Assembly: GCF_019145435.1 (NCBI RefSeq)
Contig: NZ_JAHSTS010000002.1
Location: 868,001 to 932,000, forward strand
Direction of reading: 5' to 3'
Source of the DNA: Pseudomonas ekonensis
GTDB taxonomy: Bacteria > Pseudomonadota > Gammaproteobacteria > Pseudomonadales > Pseudomonadaceae
DNA length: 64,000 nt
Numbering within the stretch: the first letter of the stretch is position 1; every line of letters begins with the position of its first letter. The notes under the pieces were generated by a model, which ran no database searches, had not been told where the DNA came from, and saw only the letters and a list, made by a program, of their open reading frames with translations. Positions 46,093 through 54,866 of this stretch are shown piece by piece. Position numbers and translations under genes: made by a program.

Positions 46093-46878
46093 TTACAGAT
46101 TCTGCGTTACGAACGAGAGCATCTGGTCGGCGGTGGAGATCACCTTGGAGTTCATCTCGTACGCGCGCTGGGTGGTGATCATGTTGACCATCTCTTCCAC
46201 GGTGCTGACGTTGGAGGTTTCCAGCATGTTCTGCTCGGTGGTGCCGAAGCCGTTCAGGCCCGGGGTGCCGACCTGCGGCGCGCCGGAGGCGGCGGTCTCC
46301 AGGAACAGGTTGCTGCCGATGGCCTGCAGGCCGGCCGGGTTGATGAAGTCGGCGGTCTGCAGGTTGCCGATCACCTGGGAGGCCGGGTTGCCGGCGACGG
46401 TGATCGAGACGGTGCCGTCCTTGCCCACGGTGAAGGTCTGGGCGTTGTTCGGGATGACGATGGCCGGCTCCAGGGCGAAACCGTTGGCGTTGACGATCTG
46501 GCCGTTGGAGTCCAGGTGGAAGGTACCGTCACGGGTGTAGGACGTGGTGCCGTCCGGCTGCAGGATCTGGAAGAAACCGCGGCCGTCGATGGCCATGTCC
46601 AGCGGCTGCTCGGTGGTCTGCAGACTGCCGGGGGTGAAGTTCTTCTGGGTGCCGACGATGCGCACGCCGGTGCCCACTTGCAGGCCCGACGGCAGTTCGC
46701 TGTCCTGGGTGGACTGGGCGCCTGGCTGACGCTTGATCTGATACAGCAGGTCCTGGAACTCGGCGCGGTCGCGCTTGAAGCCCGTGGTCGACACGTTGGC
46801 CAGGTTGTTGGAAATGGTGGTCAGGTTGGTGTCCTGGGCGGACAGACCGGTTTTGGCAACCCATAGAGCCGGAAGCAT
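46093..46878 (-). CDS. flgG: FlgG, distal rod protein
   Basis: FlgG (261 aa) has the rod/hook N-terminal motif (TNLTTISNNLANVSTTGFKR), an internal beta domain (MAIDGRGFFQILQPDGTTSY) and the C-terminal helix (VNMITTQRAYEMNSKVISTA DQML). All are standard; the length equals that of most FlgG proteins. 45 bases separate it from flgF. Confidence 0.97.
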   Translation of the reverse strand: MLPALWVAKTGLSAQDTNLTTISNNLANVSTTGFKRDRAEFQDLLYQIKRQPGAQSTQDSELPSGLQVGTGVRIVGTQKNFTPGSLQTTEQPLDMAIDGRGFFQILQPDGTTSYTRDGTFHLDSNGQIVNANGFALEPAIVIPNNAQTFTVGKDGTVSITVAGNPASQVIGNLQTADFINPAGLQAIGSNLFLETAASGAPQVGTPGLNGFGTTEQNMLETSNVSTVEEMVNMITTQRAYEMNSKVISTADQMLSFVTQNL

Positions 46879-46923
46879 TCGATTCTCCTCGTGCGCCTGT
46901 TTTACGGCGCGACGTTCTGATAA

Positions 46924-47664
46924 TTAGCTGATCTGCAAGACCCGAGCCATGGCCTGGTCGTCGTCTTTGGCGGTGTTCATCATCTTGACGTGCAACTCGA
47001 ACTGCTTGGCCAGGGCCAGCACCGAGGTCATCTCTTCGACGGCGTTGACGTTGCTCGACTCCAGGAACCCCGACACCAGTTTGACGTTGGCGTCGGCCGG
47101 CGCAGGCTGGCCGTCCTTGGTGTGGATCGAACCGTCCAGGCCCTTGGTGATGGTCTTGATGTCCGGGTTGACCAGCTTGATGCGGTCGACCTCGGCCATG
47201 ACCCGCGGGCCCTCGCCCATCGCGCGGATGCTGATGGTGCCGTCTTCGCCGACCTCCACCTGCTGCTCCGGCGGCACGGCGATCGGCCCGCCGTTACCCA
47301 TGACCGGCATGCCGTTGCCGGCGCGCAGCACGCCCAGGGCGTCGATATTGAGGCTGCCGGTGCGCACGTAGCTCTCGCCGCCGTTGGGGTTCTGCACGGC
47401 GATCCAGCCGTTGCCGCTCACGGCCACGTCCAGGTCGCGCCCGGTCTGCACCAGCGAGCCTGGGCTGAAGTCCGTGGCCGGCCGTTCGCTCATGGCAAAC
47501 GCACGCGCCGGAAAGCTGTCGCCGAACACCGGCATCGAACGCGCCTGCTCCAGGTCGCGCTGAAAGCCGTTGGTGGAGATGTTCGCCAGGTTGTTGGCAT
47601 GAGCCTTCTGCGCCAGTGCGTTCTGGCTGGCGCCGGTCATTGCCACATAAAGGTACTTGTCCAC
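46924..47664 (-). CDS. flgF: FlgF, proximal rod protein
   Basis: FlgF (246 aa) shares the rod family ends: N-terminal KYLYVAMTGASQNALAQKAH and NNLANISTNGFQRDL, C-terminal SSNVNAVEEMTSVLALAKQ. The start is a GTG at 47664, preceded by AGAGGA at good spacing; the frame extends upstream to 47700, but without homology. It is the first gene of the flgFGHIJKL operon, with a sigma54-type promoter about 60 bases upstream. Confidence 0.95.
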   Translation of the reverse strand: MDKYLYVAMTGASQNALAQKAHANNLANISTNGFQRDLEQARSMPVFGDSFPARAFAMSERPATDFSPGSLVQTGRDLDVAVSGNGWIAVQNPNGGESYVRTGSLNIDALGVLRAGNGMPVMGNGGPIAVPPEQQVEVGEDGTISIRAMGEGPRVMAEVDRIKLVNPDIKTITKGLDGSIHTKDGQPAPADANVKLVSGFLESSNVNAVEEMTSVLALAKQFELHVKMMNTAKDDDQAMARVLQIS

Positions 47665-47720
47665 GCTGATTCCTCTGCCTGCCGGACGTTTGCCGCCCAC
47701 TGCTGTACTGCGAAGCCATA

Positions 47721-47736
47721 AGCAATTTGCAGACCA
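47721..47736 (-). promoter_or_regulatory. Sigma54 promoter of flgFGHIJKL
   Basis: The minus strand reads TGGTCTGCAAATTGCT with GG and GC 10 bases apart. The -12 half is perfect; the -24 half has TGG but lacks CAC. FleR-RpoN control of this operon is established in Pseudomonas. Confidence 0.7.
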
Positions 47737-47877
47737 ACTTTTTTCTGGCGGCCGACAGCCCGGTAAACAAAGGACTTGAGGGGTTCAGCAGGGAATCGGG
47801 GGAATGTATCGAAGACGAAAAACCGGCGCGCTCCTGCCGCTTGGCGGCAATGTGCGGCGAGATGACCTGTGGTGAAA

Positions 47878-47926
47878 CCTGTGGCGAGGGAGCTCGCTCC
47901 CGCCGGGCCGCGCAGCGGCCCCAAGC
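47878..47926. repeat. REP-type palindrome downstream of phhR
   Basis: GTGGCGAGGGAGCTCGCTCCCGC is a classic Pseudomonas extragenic palindrome, here followed by the companion GGGCCGCGCAGCGGCCC. With the flgF promoter it fills the 308-base gap between flgF and phhR; no gene is seen there. Confidence 0.75.
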
Positions 47927-47972
47927 AGGTGAGCGCCTTGCGCTCAAGCGGGAGCAAGCGCCCTGGGATCGC

Positions 47973-49535
47973 TCAGGCCTCGGGGTCTTTACCCACCTCG
48001 TACTCGCGCAGTTTATTGGCGATGGTGGTGTGCGAGACCCCCAGCCGCTTGCCCAGTTGCCGGCTGCTCGGGTGCTCGGCGTACAGCCGCTCCAGCACCG
48101 CCTTCTCGAAGCGCCCGACGATTTCGTCCAGGCCGCCCTCCAGCGAAAAATCGCCAAGCGGCTGACGCACGCCGTAATCCGGCAGGCGGATGTGCTCGGC
48201 CTTGACCGTCCCGCCGTCGCAAAGGGAAACCGCCTGGAACAGCACATTCTCCAGTTGCCGCACGTTGCCCGGCCAGTGGTAATGACTGAGGCGATCCATC
48301 GCCGCCGGCGCAAGCCTGGGCAGCGGGCAGCCGATCTGCCGGCTGGCCTGGTCGAGGAAATGCTCCACCAGCGGCGTCAGGCCGTCGAGGCACTCGCGCA
48401 GGGGCGGAATGTGCAGCGACAGCACGTTGAGCCGATGGTAGAGATCCTGACGGAACTCGCCCCGGGCGCACAGCTCGGACAAATCCACCTGGGTCGCGCA
48501 GATCACCCGCACATCCAGGTACACCTCTTCGTCGCTGCCCACCCGACGGAAGCAGCCGTCCTGCAGAAAGCGCAGCAGCTTCACTTGCAGGCGCGGGCTC
48601 ATCTCGCCCACGCCGTCGAGAAACAGCGTGCCGCCCGCCGTCAGCTCCAGCAGCCCGAGCTTGCCTTCGGCTCGCGCGCCTTCGAAGGCGCCAGGGCCGT
48701 AGCCGAACAGCTCGGTCTCGGCCATCGACTCCGGCAGGCCGGCGCAGTTGAGCGCCATCAGCGGCGACTGGCCGCGCGGGCTGGCCAGGTGGCAGGCCCG
48801 CGCCAGCAGCTCCTTGCCGGTGCCGGTCTCGCCTTCGATCAGCAGCGGCGCATCCAGCGGCGCCATGCGCCGGGCCTCGCGCACCACTGCCGCCATGACC
48901 CTGGAGCTCTGAAAGATGCTGTCGAAGCCGCGCAGCTCCTGTTTGCGCACGTTATAGATGCGCTCGCCGACCCGGTCGGCCCGGTGCAGGGTCAGCACCG
49001 CCCCGGCCATGGCCTCGCTGTCGTCGTGCTCCGATTGCAGCGGCGCGATGTCGGCCAGGAAGATGTCGCCCTTGACCTTGACCCGCATGCCGTTGATCCG
49101 CGACTTGTTGGCGCGCACCAGCTCCGGCAGGTCGAAGTCCTCGGCGTAGCGCGACAGGGGAATGCCCGGCACCTCATCCACCCGCACCCCAAGCAGTTGC
49201 GCCGCCGCCCGGTTGGCCGCGACGATCGAGCCGCCCATGTCGATCGACAGCACCGGGAACTCCAGGGCCCCGAGCAGCGCATTGAGTTCCATGTGCCGGC
49301 GTTCGCTGGGCATCAGCCCGACCCGCTTGACCCCGAACACCCCGGCGATGGCCTCGAACTTGGGCCGCAGCGCCTGGAACTGCAGGTTGATCAGGTTCGG
49401 GCAATGCAGGTAGATCGCGTTGCCGTGCTCCCCGCCCACCTCGCCGCGGGCGACGTTGATGCCGTACTCCACCAGCAGGTTGAGGATGTCGCGCAGGATG
49501 CCGATGCGGTTCTGGCAGTGGACTTTGATACGCAT
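47973..49535 (-). CDS. phhR: PhhR, TyrR-family regulator of aromatic amino acid catabolism
   Basis: PhhR activates the phh genes in response to phenylalanine or tyrosine. The 520-aa protein has an N-terminal ACT domain (MRIKVHCQNRIGILRDILNL), a PAS domain (about 80-160), an AAA+ domain with Walker A GETGTGKELLAR and a C-terminal helix-turn-helix (QLGKRLGVSHTTIANKLREY). The sigma54 loop reads GAFEGA rather than GAFTGA, consistent with TyrR-type proteins that work with sigma70 RNA polymerase. The start at 49535 is set by homology; the upstream extension lacks it. It is divergent from phhABC. Confidence 0.94.
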   Translation of the reverse strand: MRIKVHCQNRIGILRDILNLLVEYGINVARGEVGGEHGNAIYLHCPNLINLQFQALRPKFEAIAGVFGVKRVGLMPSERRHMELNALLGALEFPVLSIDMGGSIVAANRAAAQLLGVRVDEVPGIPLSRYAEDFDLPELVRANKSRINGMRVKVKGDIFLADIAPLQSEHDDSEAMAGAVLTLHRADRVGERIYNVRKQELRGFDSIFQSSRVMAAVVREARRMAPLDAPLLIEGETGTGKELLARACHLASPRGQSPLMALNCAGLPESMAETELFGYGPGAFEGARAEGKLGLLELTAGGTLFLDGVGEMSPRLQVKLLRFLQDGCFRRVGSDEEVYLDVRVICATQVDLSELCARGEFRQDLYHRLNVLSLHIPPLRECLDGLTPLVEHFLDQASRQIGCPLPRLAPAAMDRLSHYHWPGNVRQLENVLFQAVSLCDGGTVKAEHIRLPDYGVRQPLGDFSLEGGLDEIVGRFEKAVLERLYAEHPSSRQLGKRLGVSHTTIANKLREYEVGKDPEA

Positions 49536-49701
49536 AGAAAGCTCGGATAGCGGTGAATGGATGGAATGCCCGATGCACATCTCTGCGGGCGGCACTGCCC
49601 TGAATTTCTGTCGGGAGGCGAAAACAGTCGTCAAGATTATGTGACACGCGGGCGCGCTTTCAAACCCGAAAACCACCGCAAACGCGACCCGCCCCACAAA
49701 G

Positions 49702-49719
49702 CGTAACGAATAGTTTACG
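49702..49719. promoter_or_regulatory. TyrR/PhhR-like operator
   Basis: CGTAAC-N6-TTTACG is an 18-bp imperfect palindrome matching the TyrR box TGTAAA-N6-TTTACA except at the outer bases and one inner position. It sits in the 306-base gap between phhR and phhA, about 120 bases ahead of phhA, where an activator site is expected. I saw no second box. Confidence 0.65.
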
Positions 49720-49841
49720 AATTACAGAGACTTTTCCTACGACAAACCTGTACCGACCTGCTGCATTCCCGCCCCGCCTGCGCTAATTCTGAGTCCATCG
49801 CAGGACATAACAAGAACGAATTCCCCTCGCAGGAGAGCAGT

Positions 49842-50633
49842 ATGAAGCACACGCAATACGTGGCCCGCGAGCCCGATGCGAACGGTTTTATCGACTACCC
49901 CGCCGAAGAGCATGCGGTGTGGAACACGCTGATCACCCGTCAGATGAAAGTGATCGAGGGCCGCGCGTGCCAGGAATACCTGGACGGCATCGAGAAGCTC
50001 GGCCTGCCCCACGACCGCATCCCGCAACTGGGCGAAATCAACAAGGTGCTCGGCGAGACCACCGGCTGGCAGGTCGCCCGCGTGCCGGCGCTGATCCCGT
50101 TCCAGACCTTTTTCGAACTGCTCGCCAGCAAACGGTTTCCGGTGGCCACCTTCATCCGCACCCGTGAAGAACTGGACTACCTGCAAGAGCCGGACATCTT
50201 CCACGAGATCTTCGGCCACTGCCCGCTGCTGACCAACCCCTGGTTCGCCGAATTCACCCACACCTACGGCAAGCTCGGCCTGCAGGCCACCAAGGAAGAG
50301 CGCGTGTACCTGGCGCGCCTGTACTGGATGACCATCGAGTTCGGCCTGCTGGACACCCCGCAAGGCAAGCGCATCTACGGCGGCGGCATCCTGTCTTCGC
50401 CGAAGGAGACCGTGTACAGCCTGTCGGGCGAGCCCGAGCACCAGGCCTTCGACCCGCTGGAAGCCATGCGCACCCCTTACCGCATCGACATCCTGCAGCC
50501 GCTGTACTTCGTCCTGCCGAACCTCAAGCGCCTGTTCGACCTGGCCCACGAAGACATCATGGCCATGGTCAAGCAAGGCATGGAGCTGGGCCTGCACGCA
50601 CCGAAGTTTCCGCCCAAGCCCAAGGCCGCGTGA
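49842..50633 (+). CDS. phhA: PhhA, phenylalanine 4-hydroxylase
   Basis: PhhA is the iron- and tetrahydropterin-dependent monooxygenase converting phenylalanine to tyrosine. The 263-aa monomeric bacterial form has the metal site in PDIFHEIFGHCPLLTNPWFA (His, His) and the Glu in YWMTIEFGLLDTPQGKRIYG. GCAGGAGAGCAG precedes the ATG. The phhA-phhB-phhC order on the plus strand opposite phhR is the standard Pseudomonas operon. Confidence 0.97.
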   Translation: MKHTQYVAREPDANGFIDYPAEEHAVWNTLITRQMKVIEGRACQEYLDGIEKLGLPHDRIPQLGEINKVLGETTGWQVARVPALIPFQTFFELLASKRFPVATFIRTREELDYLQEPDIFHEIFGHCPLLTNPWFAEFTHTYGKLGLQATKEERVYLARLYWMTIEFGLLDTPQGKRIYGGGILSSPKETVYSLSGEPEHQAFDPLEAMRTPYRIDILQPLYFVLPNLKRLFDLAHEDIMAMVKQGMELGLHAPKFPPKPKAA

Positions 50634-50657
50634 CCCGCAGGTTTGACTTGCAAGTGA

Positions 50658-50701
50658 GTCTGTCCGTCGCCGCCGCTTTGGTTTAGCGTGGCGACACAGA
50701 C
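50658..50701 (+). other. Hairpin between phhA and phhB
   Basis: The arms GTCTGTCCGTCGCC and GGCGACACAGAC can pair with a small bulge around an 18-base loop. It lacks a U-tract and may modulate expression of phhB relative to phhA. Confidence 0.45.
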
Positions 50702-50752
50702 GACCGATACGCCCCATAAAAAAAACACACACCCGATTTCAGGAAACATGCC

Positions 50753-51109
50753 ATGTCCAGTTTGAACCAAGCCCATTGCGAAGCCTGCCGTGCCGATGCG
50801 CCACAAGTCAGCGACGAAGAGCTGCCGATCCTGATCAAGCAGATCCCTGACTGGAACATCGAAGTGCGCGACGGGATCATGCAGCTGGAAAAGGTCTACC
50901 TGTTCAAGAACTTCAAGCACGCGCTGGCCTTCACCAACGCCGTGGGCGACATCTCCGAGGCCGAAGGCCACCACCCTGGCCTGCTGACCGAATGGGGCAA
51001 GGTCACCGTGACCTGGTGGAGCCACTCGATCAAGGGCCTGCACCGCAACGACTTCATCATGGCCGCCCGCACCGACGACGTGGCCAAGACCGCAGAAGGA
51101 CGCAAGTGA
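50753..51109 (+). CDS. phhB: PhhB, pterin-4a-carbinolamine dehydratase
   Basis: PhhB (118 aa) dehydrates the 4a-carbinolamine to regenerate the pterin cofactor of PhhA. The family core is [20 protein letters not shown], with the paired catalytic His, and [20 protein letters not shown] lies ahead of the ATG. The stop overlaps the phhC start (TGATG). Confidence 0.96.
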   Translation: MSSLNQAHCEACRADAPQVSDEELPILIKQIPDWNIEVRDGIMQLEKVYLFKNFKHALAFTNAVGDISEAEGHHPGLLTEWGKVTVTWWSHSIKGLHRNDFIMAARTDDVAKTAEGRK

Positions 51110-52302
51110 TGCACTTCGACGCCATCGGCCGGGTGCCCGGCGACCCGATCCTCGGCCTGATGGAGGCCTACGCGCAGGATCCCGACCCGCGCAAGTTCGA
51201 CCTCGGCGTGGGCGTCTACAAGGATGCCCAGGGCCTGACGCCGATCCCCGAAGCGGTGAAGATCGCCGAGGCGCGCCTGGTGGACAGCCAGACCACCAAG
51301 ACCTACATCGGCGGCCATGGCAACCCGCTGTTCGGCAAGGTCATCAATGAACTGGTGCTGGGCGCAGAGTCGGCCCTGATCGCCCAGCAGCGCGCCGGCG
51401 CCACCCAGACCCCGGGCGGCACCGGTGCCCTGCGCCTGGCCGCCGACTTCATCGCCCACTGCCTGCCGGGCCGTGGCGTATGGCTGAGCGACCCGACCTG
51501 GCCGATCCACGAAACCATTTTCGCGGCGGCCGGCGTCAAGATCAGCCACTACCCTTACGTCAGCAGCGACAACCGCCTCGACGTGGACGCGATGATCGCC
51601 GCGCTCAGCCAGGCACCGAAGGGCGATGTGGTGCTGCTGCACGCCTGCTGCCACAACCCGACCGGCTTCGACCTGAGCCACGACGACTGGCACCGGGTGC
51701 TGGAGGTGGTGCGCAGCCGCGACTTGCTGCCGCTGATCGACTTCGCCTACCAGGGCTTCGGCGACGGCCTGGAGCAGGACGCCTGGTCGACCCGGCTGTT
51801 CGCCGCCGAACTGCCGGAGGTGCTGATCACCAGCTCCTGCTCGAAGAACTTCGGCCTGTACCGCGACCGCACCGGCGCGCTGATCGTCTGCGCGAAAACC
51901 GCCGACAAGCTGACCGACGTGCGCAGCCAACTGGCGCACATCGCCCGCAATCTGTGGTCGACGCCGCCGGACCATGGCGCGGCGGTGGTGGCGACCATCC
52001 TCGACGACCCGGAGCTCAAACGCCGCTGGGCCGACGAAGTGGAAGCCATGCGCCTGCGCATCGCCCAACTGCGCAGCGGTCTGGTCGAGGCGCTGGAGCC
52101 CCACGGCCTGCGTGAGCGCTTCGCCCACATCGGCGTGCAGCGCGGGATGTTCTCCTACACCGGCCTGTCGCCGGAGCAAGTGAAAAACCTGCGCGACCAC
52201 CACAGCGTGTACATGGTCAGCTCGGGCCGGGCCAACGTGGCCGGCATCGACGCCACCCGCCTGGATCTGCTGGCCGAGGCCATCGCCAAGGTCTGCCGCT
52301 AA
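51109..52302 (+). CDS. phhC: PhhC, aromatic amino acid aminotransferase
   Basis: PhhC transaminates tyrosine and other aromatic amino acids. The 397-aa class I aminotransferase has an AspC/TyrB-like N-terminus (HFDAIGRVPGDPILGLMEAY), HACCHNPTGFDLSHDDWHRV, IDFAYQGFGDGLEQDAWSTR and the PLP Lys in ITSSCSKNFGLYRDRTGAL. The ATG is coupled to phhB. A longer frame upstream to 50992 is the shadow of phhB. Confidence 0.95.
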   Translation: MHFDAIGRVPGDPILGLMEAYAQDPDPRKFDLGVGVYKDAQGLTPIPEAVKIAEARLVDSQTTKTYIGGHGNPLFGKVINELVLGAESALIAQQRAGATQTPGGTGALRLAADFIAHCLPGRGVWLSDPTWPIHETIFAAAGVKISHYPYVSSDNRLDVDAMIAALSQAPKGDVVLLHACCHNPTGFDLSHDDWHRVLEVVRSRDLLPLIDFAYQGFGDGLEQDAWSTRLFAAELPEVLITSSCSKNFGLYRDRTGALIVCAKTADKLTDVRSQLAHIARNLWSTPPDHGAAVVATILDDPELKRRWADEVEAMRLRIAQLRSGLVEALEPHGLRERFAHIGVQRGMFSYTGLSPEQVKNLRDHHSVYMVSSGRANVAGIDATRLDLLAEAIAKVCR

Positions 52303-52305
52303 ATC

Positions 52306-52379
52306 CCTTGTGGGGGCGGGCAAATCCGCCCCCACAAGGCGTTGCAACCTCCCCTGCGGAAGCGGGCTTGCCCGCGATG
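52306..52379. repeat. Inverted repeat and REP half-element after phhC
   Basis: A perfect 14-bp inverted repeat (CCTTGTGGGGGCGG and complement, 6-base loop) directly follows the phhC stop, then comes GCGGAAGCGGGCTTGCCCGCGATG, a Pseudomonas REP sequence. The first hairpin could end phhABC transcription, although no U-tract follows. Confidence 0.7.
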
Positions 52380-52578
52380 ACGTCAGCCCAGGCACCGCCG
52401 AGCAGAATCCAGACGCCGGCTTGCGCATTCCCGCCATTGACCTGTCTAGACAATCCCGCCCGTCGAAATAAACGGACATGAAAGCCTGATTGTCATTTTC
52501 AGTGCTGTATCCTTCCCAGGCTTTTTTCAAAGCGCGGATCTACCAGATCTATCAACAGACTTAGCGAGGAGCGCAACC

Positions 52579-52710
52579 ATGCACGAGATTCCGAATCTCC
52601 CCTTCCCAAGCCTGCACGTACCTGAGCAGACGACCCCGCAACAGGCCGGCGCCCAACAGCCCGAGCCCAAAGAAGCCGCCGAAGGCCGCCCGGCCGACAG
52701 CGAAGAGTAA
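52579..52710 (+). CDS. Small Pro/Gln/Glu-rich hypothetical protein (43 aa)
   Basis: The reading frame starts MHEIPNLPFPSLHVPEQTTP and ends in an acidic, Ala/Pro-rich tail (KEAAEGRPADSEE). AGGAG is 9 bases ahead of the ATG. No signal peptide, membrane segment or motif is seen; the sequence looks intrinsically disordered. The clear ribosome-binding site and clean boundary before a hairpin support it being real; function unknown. Confidence 0.6.
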   Translation: MHEIPNLPFPSLHVPEQTTPQQAGAQQPEPKEAAEGRPADSEE

Positions 52711-52727
52711 AACCCGCCGTACAGACC

Positions 52728-52759
52728 GTGTGGAAAGCGCTAACATGCGCTTTCCACAC
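52728..52759 (+). terminator. Perfect 13-bp inverted repeat
   Basis: GTGTGGAAAGCGC and its exact complement flank a 6-base loop, 18 bases after the 43-aa gene. A T-rich tail is missing. It separates the two small genes and argues against using the ATG at 52745, which lies inside it. Confidence 0.55.
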
Positions 52760-52780
52760 TGCCTGAAAGCCGCCCCCGCC

Positions 52781-52963
52781 ATGACCGACGATTCCTTCAA
52801 CGAACAGCAGGCCGCCGTCCTGATCGACGCCACCGAGCGCATGATCGAAATCTGGAGCCGTCTGCCGCCGGAAAAGCAGGCCGCCCTGCTCGCCCGCTTC
52901 GGCAGCGAAGAGAACGCCCTGGCCGCGCTGGTCACCACGCAATTGGTCGCCCCCGACAAATAG
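52781..52963 (+). CDS. Small hypothetical protein (60 aa)
   Basis: MTDDSFNEQQAAVLIDATER opens an amphipathic, helical protein (MIEIWSRLPPEKQAALLARF; GSEENALAALVTTQLVAPDK). No known motif is recognised. The chosen ATG lies after the hairpin at 52728-52759; a frame from 52730 would read through it. It is followed by the MFS gene in the same direction, 83 bases on. Confidence 0.6.
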   Translation: MTDDSFNEQQAAVLIDATERMIEIWSRLPPEKQAALLARFGSEENALAALVTTQLVAPDK

Positions 52964-53046
52964 TTTTACTTTTGCGCGCCCCTGCCCCATCCACGCCGGT
53001 ATCATAAGCAGCCTATCTATCCTGCCTGTCCCGTGGATCGTTCCCC

Positions 53047-54234
53047 ATGTCAGAAACCCGGCGCCCCCTGGCGGTCACGCTGCAAGTCGTCTCCATCGTC
53101 CTGTTCACCTTCATCGGCTACCTCAACATCGGCATTCCGCTCGCCGTGCTGCCCGGCTACGTCCACAGCGACCTGGGCTTCGGCGCGGTGATCGCCGGGC
53201 TGGTGATCAGCGTGCAATACCTGGCCACCCTGCTCAGCCGCCCCTACGCCGGCAAGATCATCGACAACAAGGGCAGCAAGCGTGCGGTGATGATCGGGCT
53301 GGCGGGCTGCGGCCTGAGCGGCGTGTTCATGTTGATCTCGGCGTGGACGCCGAACTTGCCGCTGATCAGCCTGATCAGTCTGCTCATCGGCCGGCTGGTG
53401 CTGGGCAGCGCGGAAAGCCTGGTGGGCTCGGGCTCCATCGGCTGGGGGATCGGCCGGGTCGGCGCGGCGAACACCGCCAAGGTCATTTCCTGGAACGGCA
53501 TCGCCAGCTACGGCGCCCTCGCGGTCGGCGCGCCGCTGGGGGTGTGGCTGGTCGGCCGCCTGGGCCTGTGGAGCATGGGCGTGAGCATCATCCTGCTGGC
53601 GGCGCTGGGGCTGCTGCTGGCCTGGCCGAAGACCGCCGCGCCCATCGTCGCCGGTGAACGCCTGCCGTTCATGCATGTGCTGGGGCGCGTCTTCCCCCAC
53701 GGCTGCGGCCTGGCGCTGGGCTCGATCGGCTTCGGCACCATCGCCACCTTCATCACCCTGTACTACGCCACCCGCCAGTGGGACAACGCCGTGCTGTGCC
53801 TGAGCCTGTTCGGCGCCAGCTTCATCGGCGCACGGCTGCTGTTCGGCAACCTGATCAACCGCCTCGGCGGCTTCCGCGTGGCGATCGCCTGCCTGTCGGT
53901 GGAGACCCTCGGCCTGTTGCTGCTGTGGCTGGCGCCGGACGCCCACTGGGCGCTGGCCGGGGCGGCGCTCAGCGGCTTCGGCTTCTCGCTGGTGTTCCCG
54001 GCGCTGGGCGTCGAGGCGGTGAACCTGGTGCCGGCCTCCAGCCGCGGTGCGGCGGTGGGCGCCTACTCGCTGTTCATCGACCTGTCGCTGGGGATCACCG
54101 GGCCGCTGGCCGGGGCGATCGCGGCGGGGTTCGGCTTCGCTTCTATCTTCCTGTTCGCGGCGCTGGCGGCGCTGAGCGGCCTGGCGCTGAGCGTCTACCT
54201 GTACCGGCACACGCGCAAATACCCGCAGGACTAG
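53047..54234 (+). CDS. MFS transporter, YhhS/YfcJ-like
   Basis: The 395-aa protein has about 12 hydrophobic segments, with the MFS loop signature between TM2 and TM3 ([20 protein letters not shown]) and a related [17 protein letters not shown] in the second half. It resembles the YhhS/YfcJ drug/sugar-efflux subgroup; substrate unknown. The stop TAG is part of the CTAG that borders the MITE-like element. Confidence 0.85.
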   Translation: MSETRRPLAVTLQVVSIVLFTFIGYLNIGIPLAVLPGYVHSDLGFGAVIAGLVISVQYLATLLSRPYAGKIIDNKGSKRAVMIGLAGCGLSGVFMLISAWTPNLPLISLISLLIGRLVLGSAESLVGSGSIGWGIGRVGAANTAKVISWNGIASYGALAVGAPLGVWLVGRLGLWSMGVSIILLAALGLLLAWPKTAAPIVAGERLPFMHVLGRVFPHGCGLALGSIGFGTIATFITLYYATRQWDNAVLCLSLFGASFIGARLLFGNLINRLGGFRVAIACLSVETLGLLLLWLAPDAHWALAGAALSGFGFSLVFPALGVEAVNLVPASSRGAAVGAYSLFIDLSLGITGPLAGAIAAGFGFASIFLFAALAALSGLALSVYLYRHTRKYPQD

Positions 54235-54321
54235 GGTCTGTGTGAAAAGTCTTGAGACGAAGGTCAGGCAAGGCTGTTTTCAACGCAGCATCACCGAGTA
54301 TCAAGGCTTTTCGCACAGAGC
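54235..54321. mobile_element. 87-bp MITE-like element with CTAG target duplication
   Basis: The ends are 21-bp imperfect inverted repeats (GGTCTGTGTGAAAAGTCTTGA and the complement of TCAAGGCTTTTCGCACAGAGC, three mismatches). Both sides are CTAG (54231-54234 and 54322-54325), a likely 4-bp target duplication. There is no room for a transposase. Each CTAG supplies the stop codon of the flanking convergent gene. Confidence 0.75.
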
Positions 54322-54735
54322 CTAGAACTCCACCTTGCCCCGGCCGGCCTTGATGTTGCCGCGCTTGGCCTTGGACTCCAGCCGACGCTTCTTGGAGCCC
54401 AGGGTCGGCTTGGTCGGACGGCGCTTCTTCTCGACCTTGACGGCGCCCTGGATCAGCTCGGCGAGGCGCTCCAGCGCATCGGCGCGGTTCTGCTCCTGCG
54501 TGCGGTATTGCTGGGCCTTGATGATCAGCACGCCGTCGGCGGTGATGCGGCCGTCGCGCAGCGCCAGCAGGCGCTCCTTGTAGAACTCGGGCAGCGACGA
54601 GGCCGGAATGTCGAAGCGCAGGTGCACGGCGCTGGAGACCTTGTTGACGTTCTGCCCGCCGGCGCCCTGGGCGCGGATGTAGGTCAGCTCGATCTCGGCG
54701 TCGGGCAGGTGCACGTTGTTGGATATCGCCAGCAT
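54322..54735 (-). CDS. arfB: ArfB (YaeJ), alternative ribosome-rescue factor
   Basis: ArfB hydrolyses peptidyl-tRNA on ribosomes stalled without a stop codon. The 137-aa protein has the GGQ catalytic loop in [20 protein letters not shown] and the basic C-terminal tail ([32 protein letters not shown]) that enters the mRNA channel. The start MLAISNN fits the family; the long upstream reading frame is an artefact. The stop codon is created by or shared with the element border. Confidence 0.93.
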   Translation of the reverse strand: MLAISNNVHLPDAEIELTYIRAQGAGGQNVNKVSSAVHLRFDIPASSLPEFYKERLLALRDGRITADGVLIIKAQQYRTQEQNRADALERLAELIQGAVKVEKKRRPTKPTLGSKKRRLESKAKRGNIKAGRGKVEF

Positions 54736-54817
54736 GGAAAAGCGTCCGGATTCAGAGCGCGCAGGATACCGCGAAACCGTCCTGCCCTTGCCGCCAATCC
54801 ATGGCGGGAAGGCCAGA

Positions 54818-54852
54818 AACGACAAACCCGGCACGGGGCCGGGTTTGTCGTT
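54818..54852. terminator. Terminator after the aromatic amino acid permease
   Basis: The inverted repeat AACGACAAACCCGGC / GCCGGGTTTGTCGTT has a 5-base loop and lies about 14 bases past the permease stop on the minus strand, with a TTTC tail. Confidence 0.65.
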
Positions 54853-54866
54853 TCCGCATCTGACGC

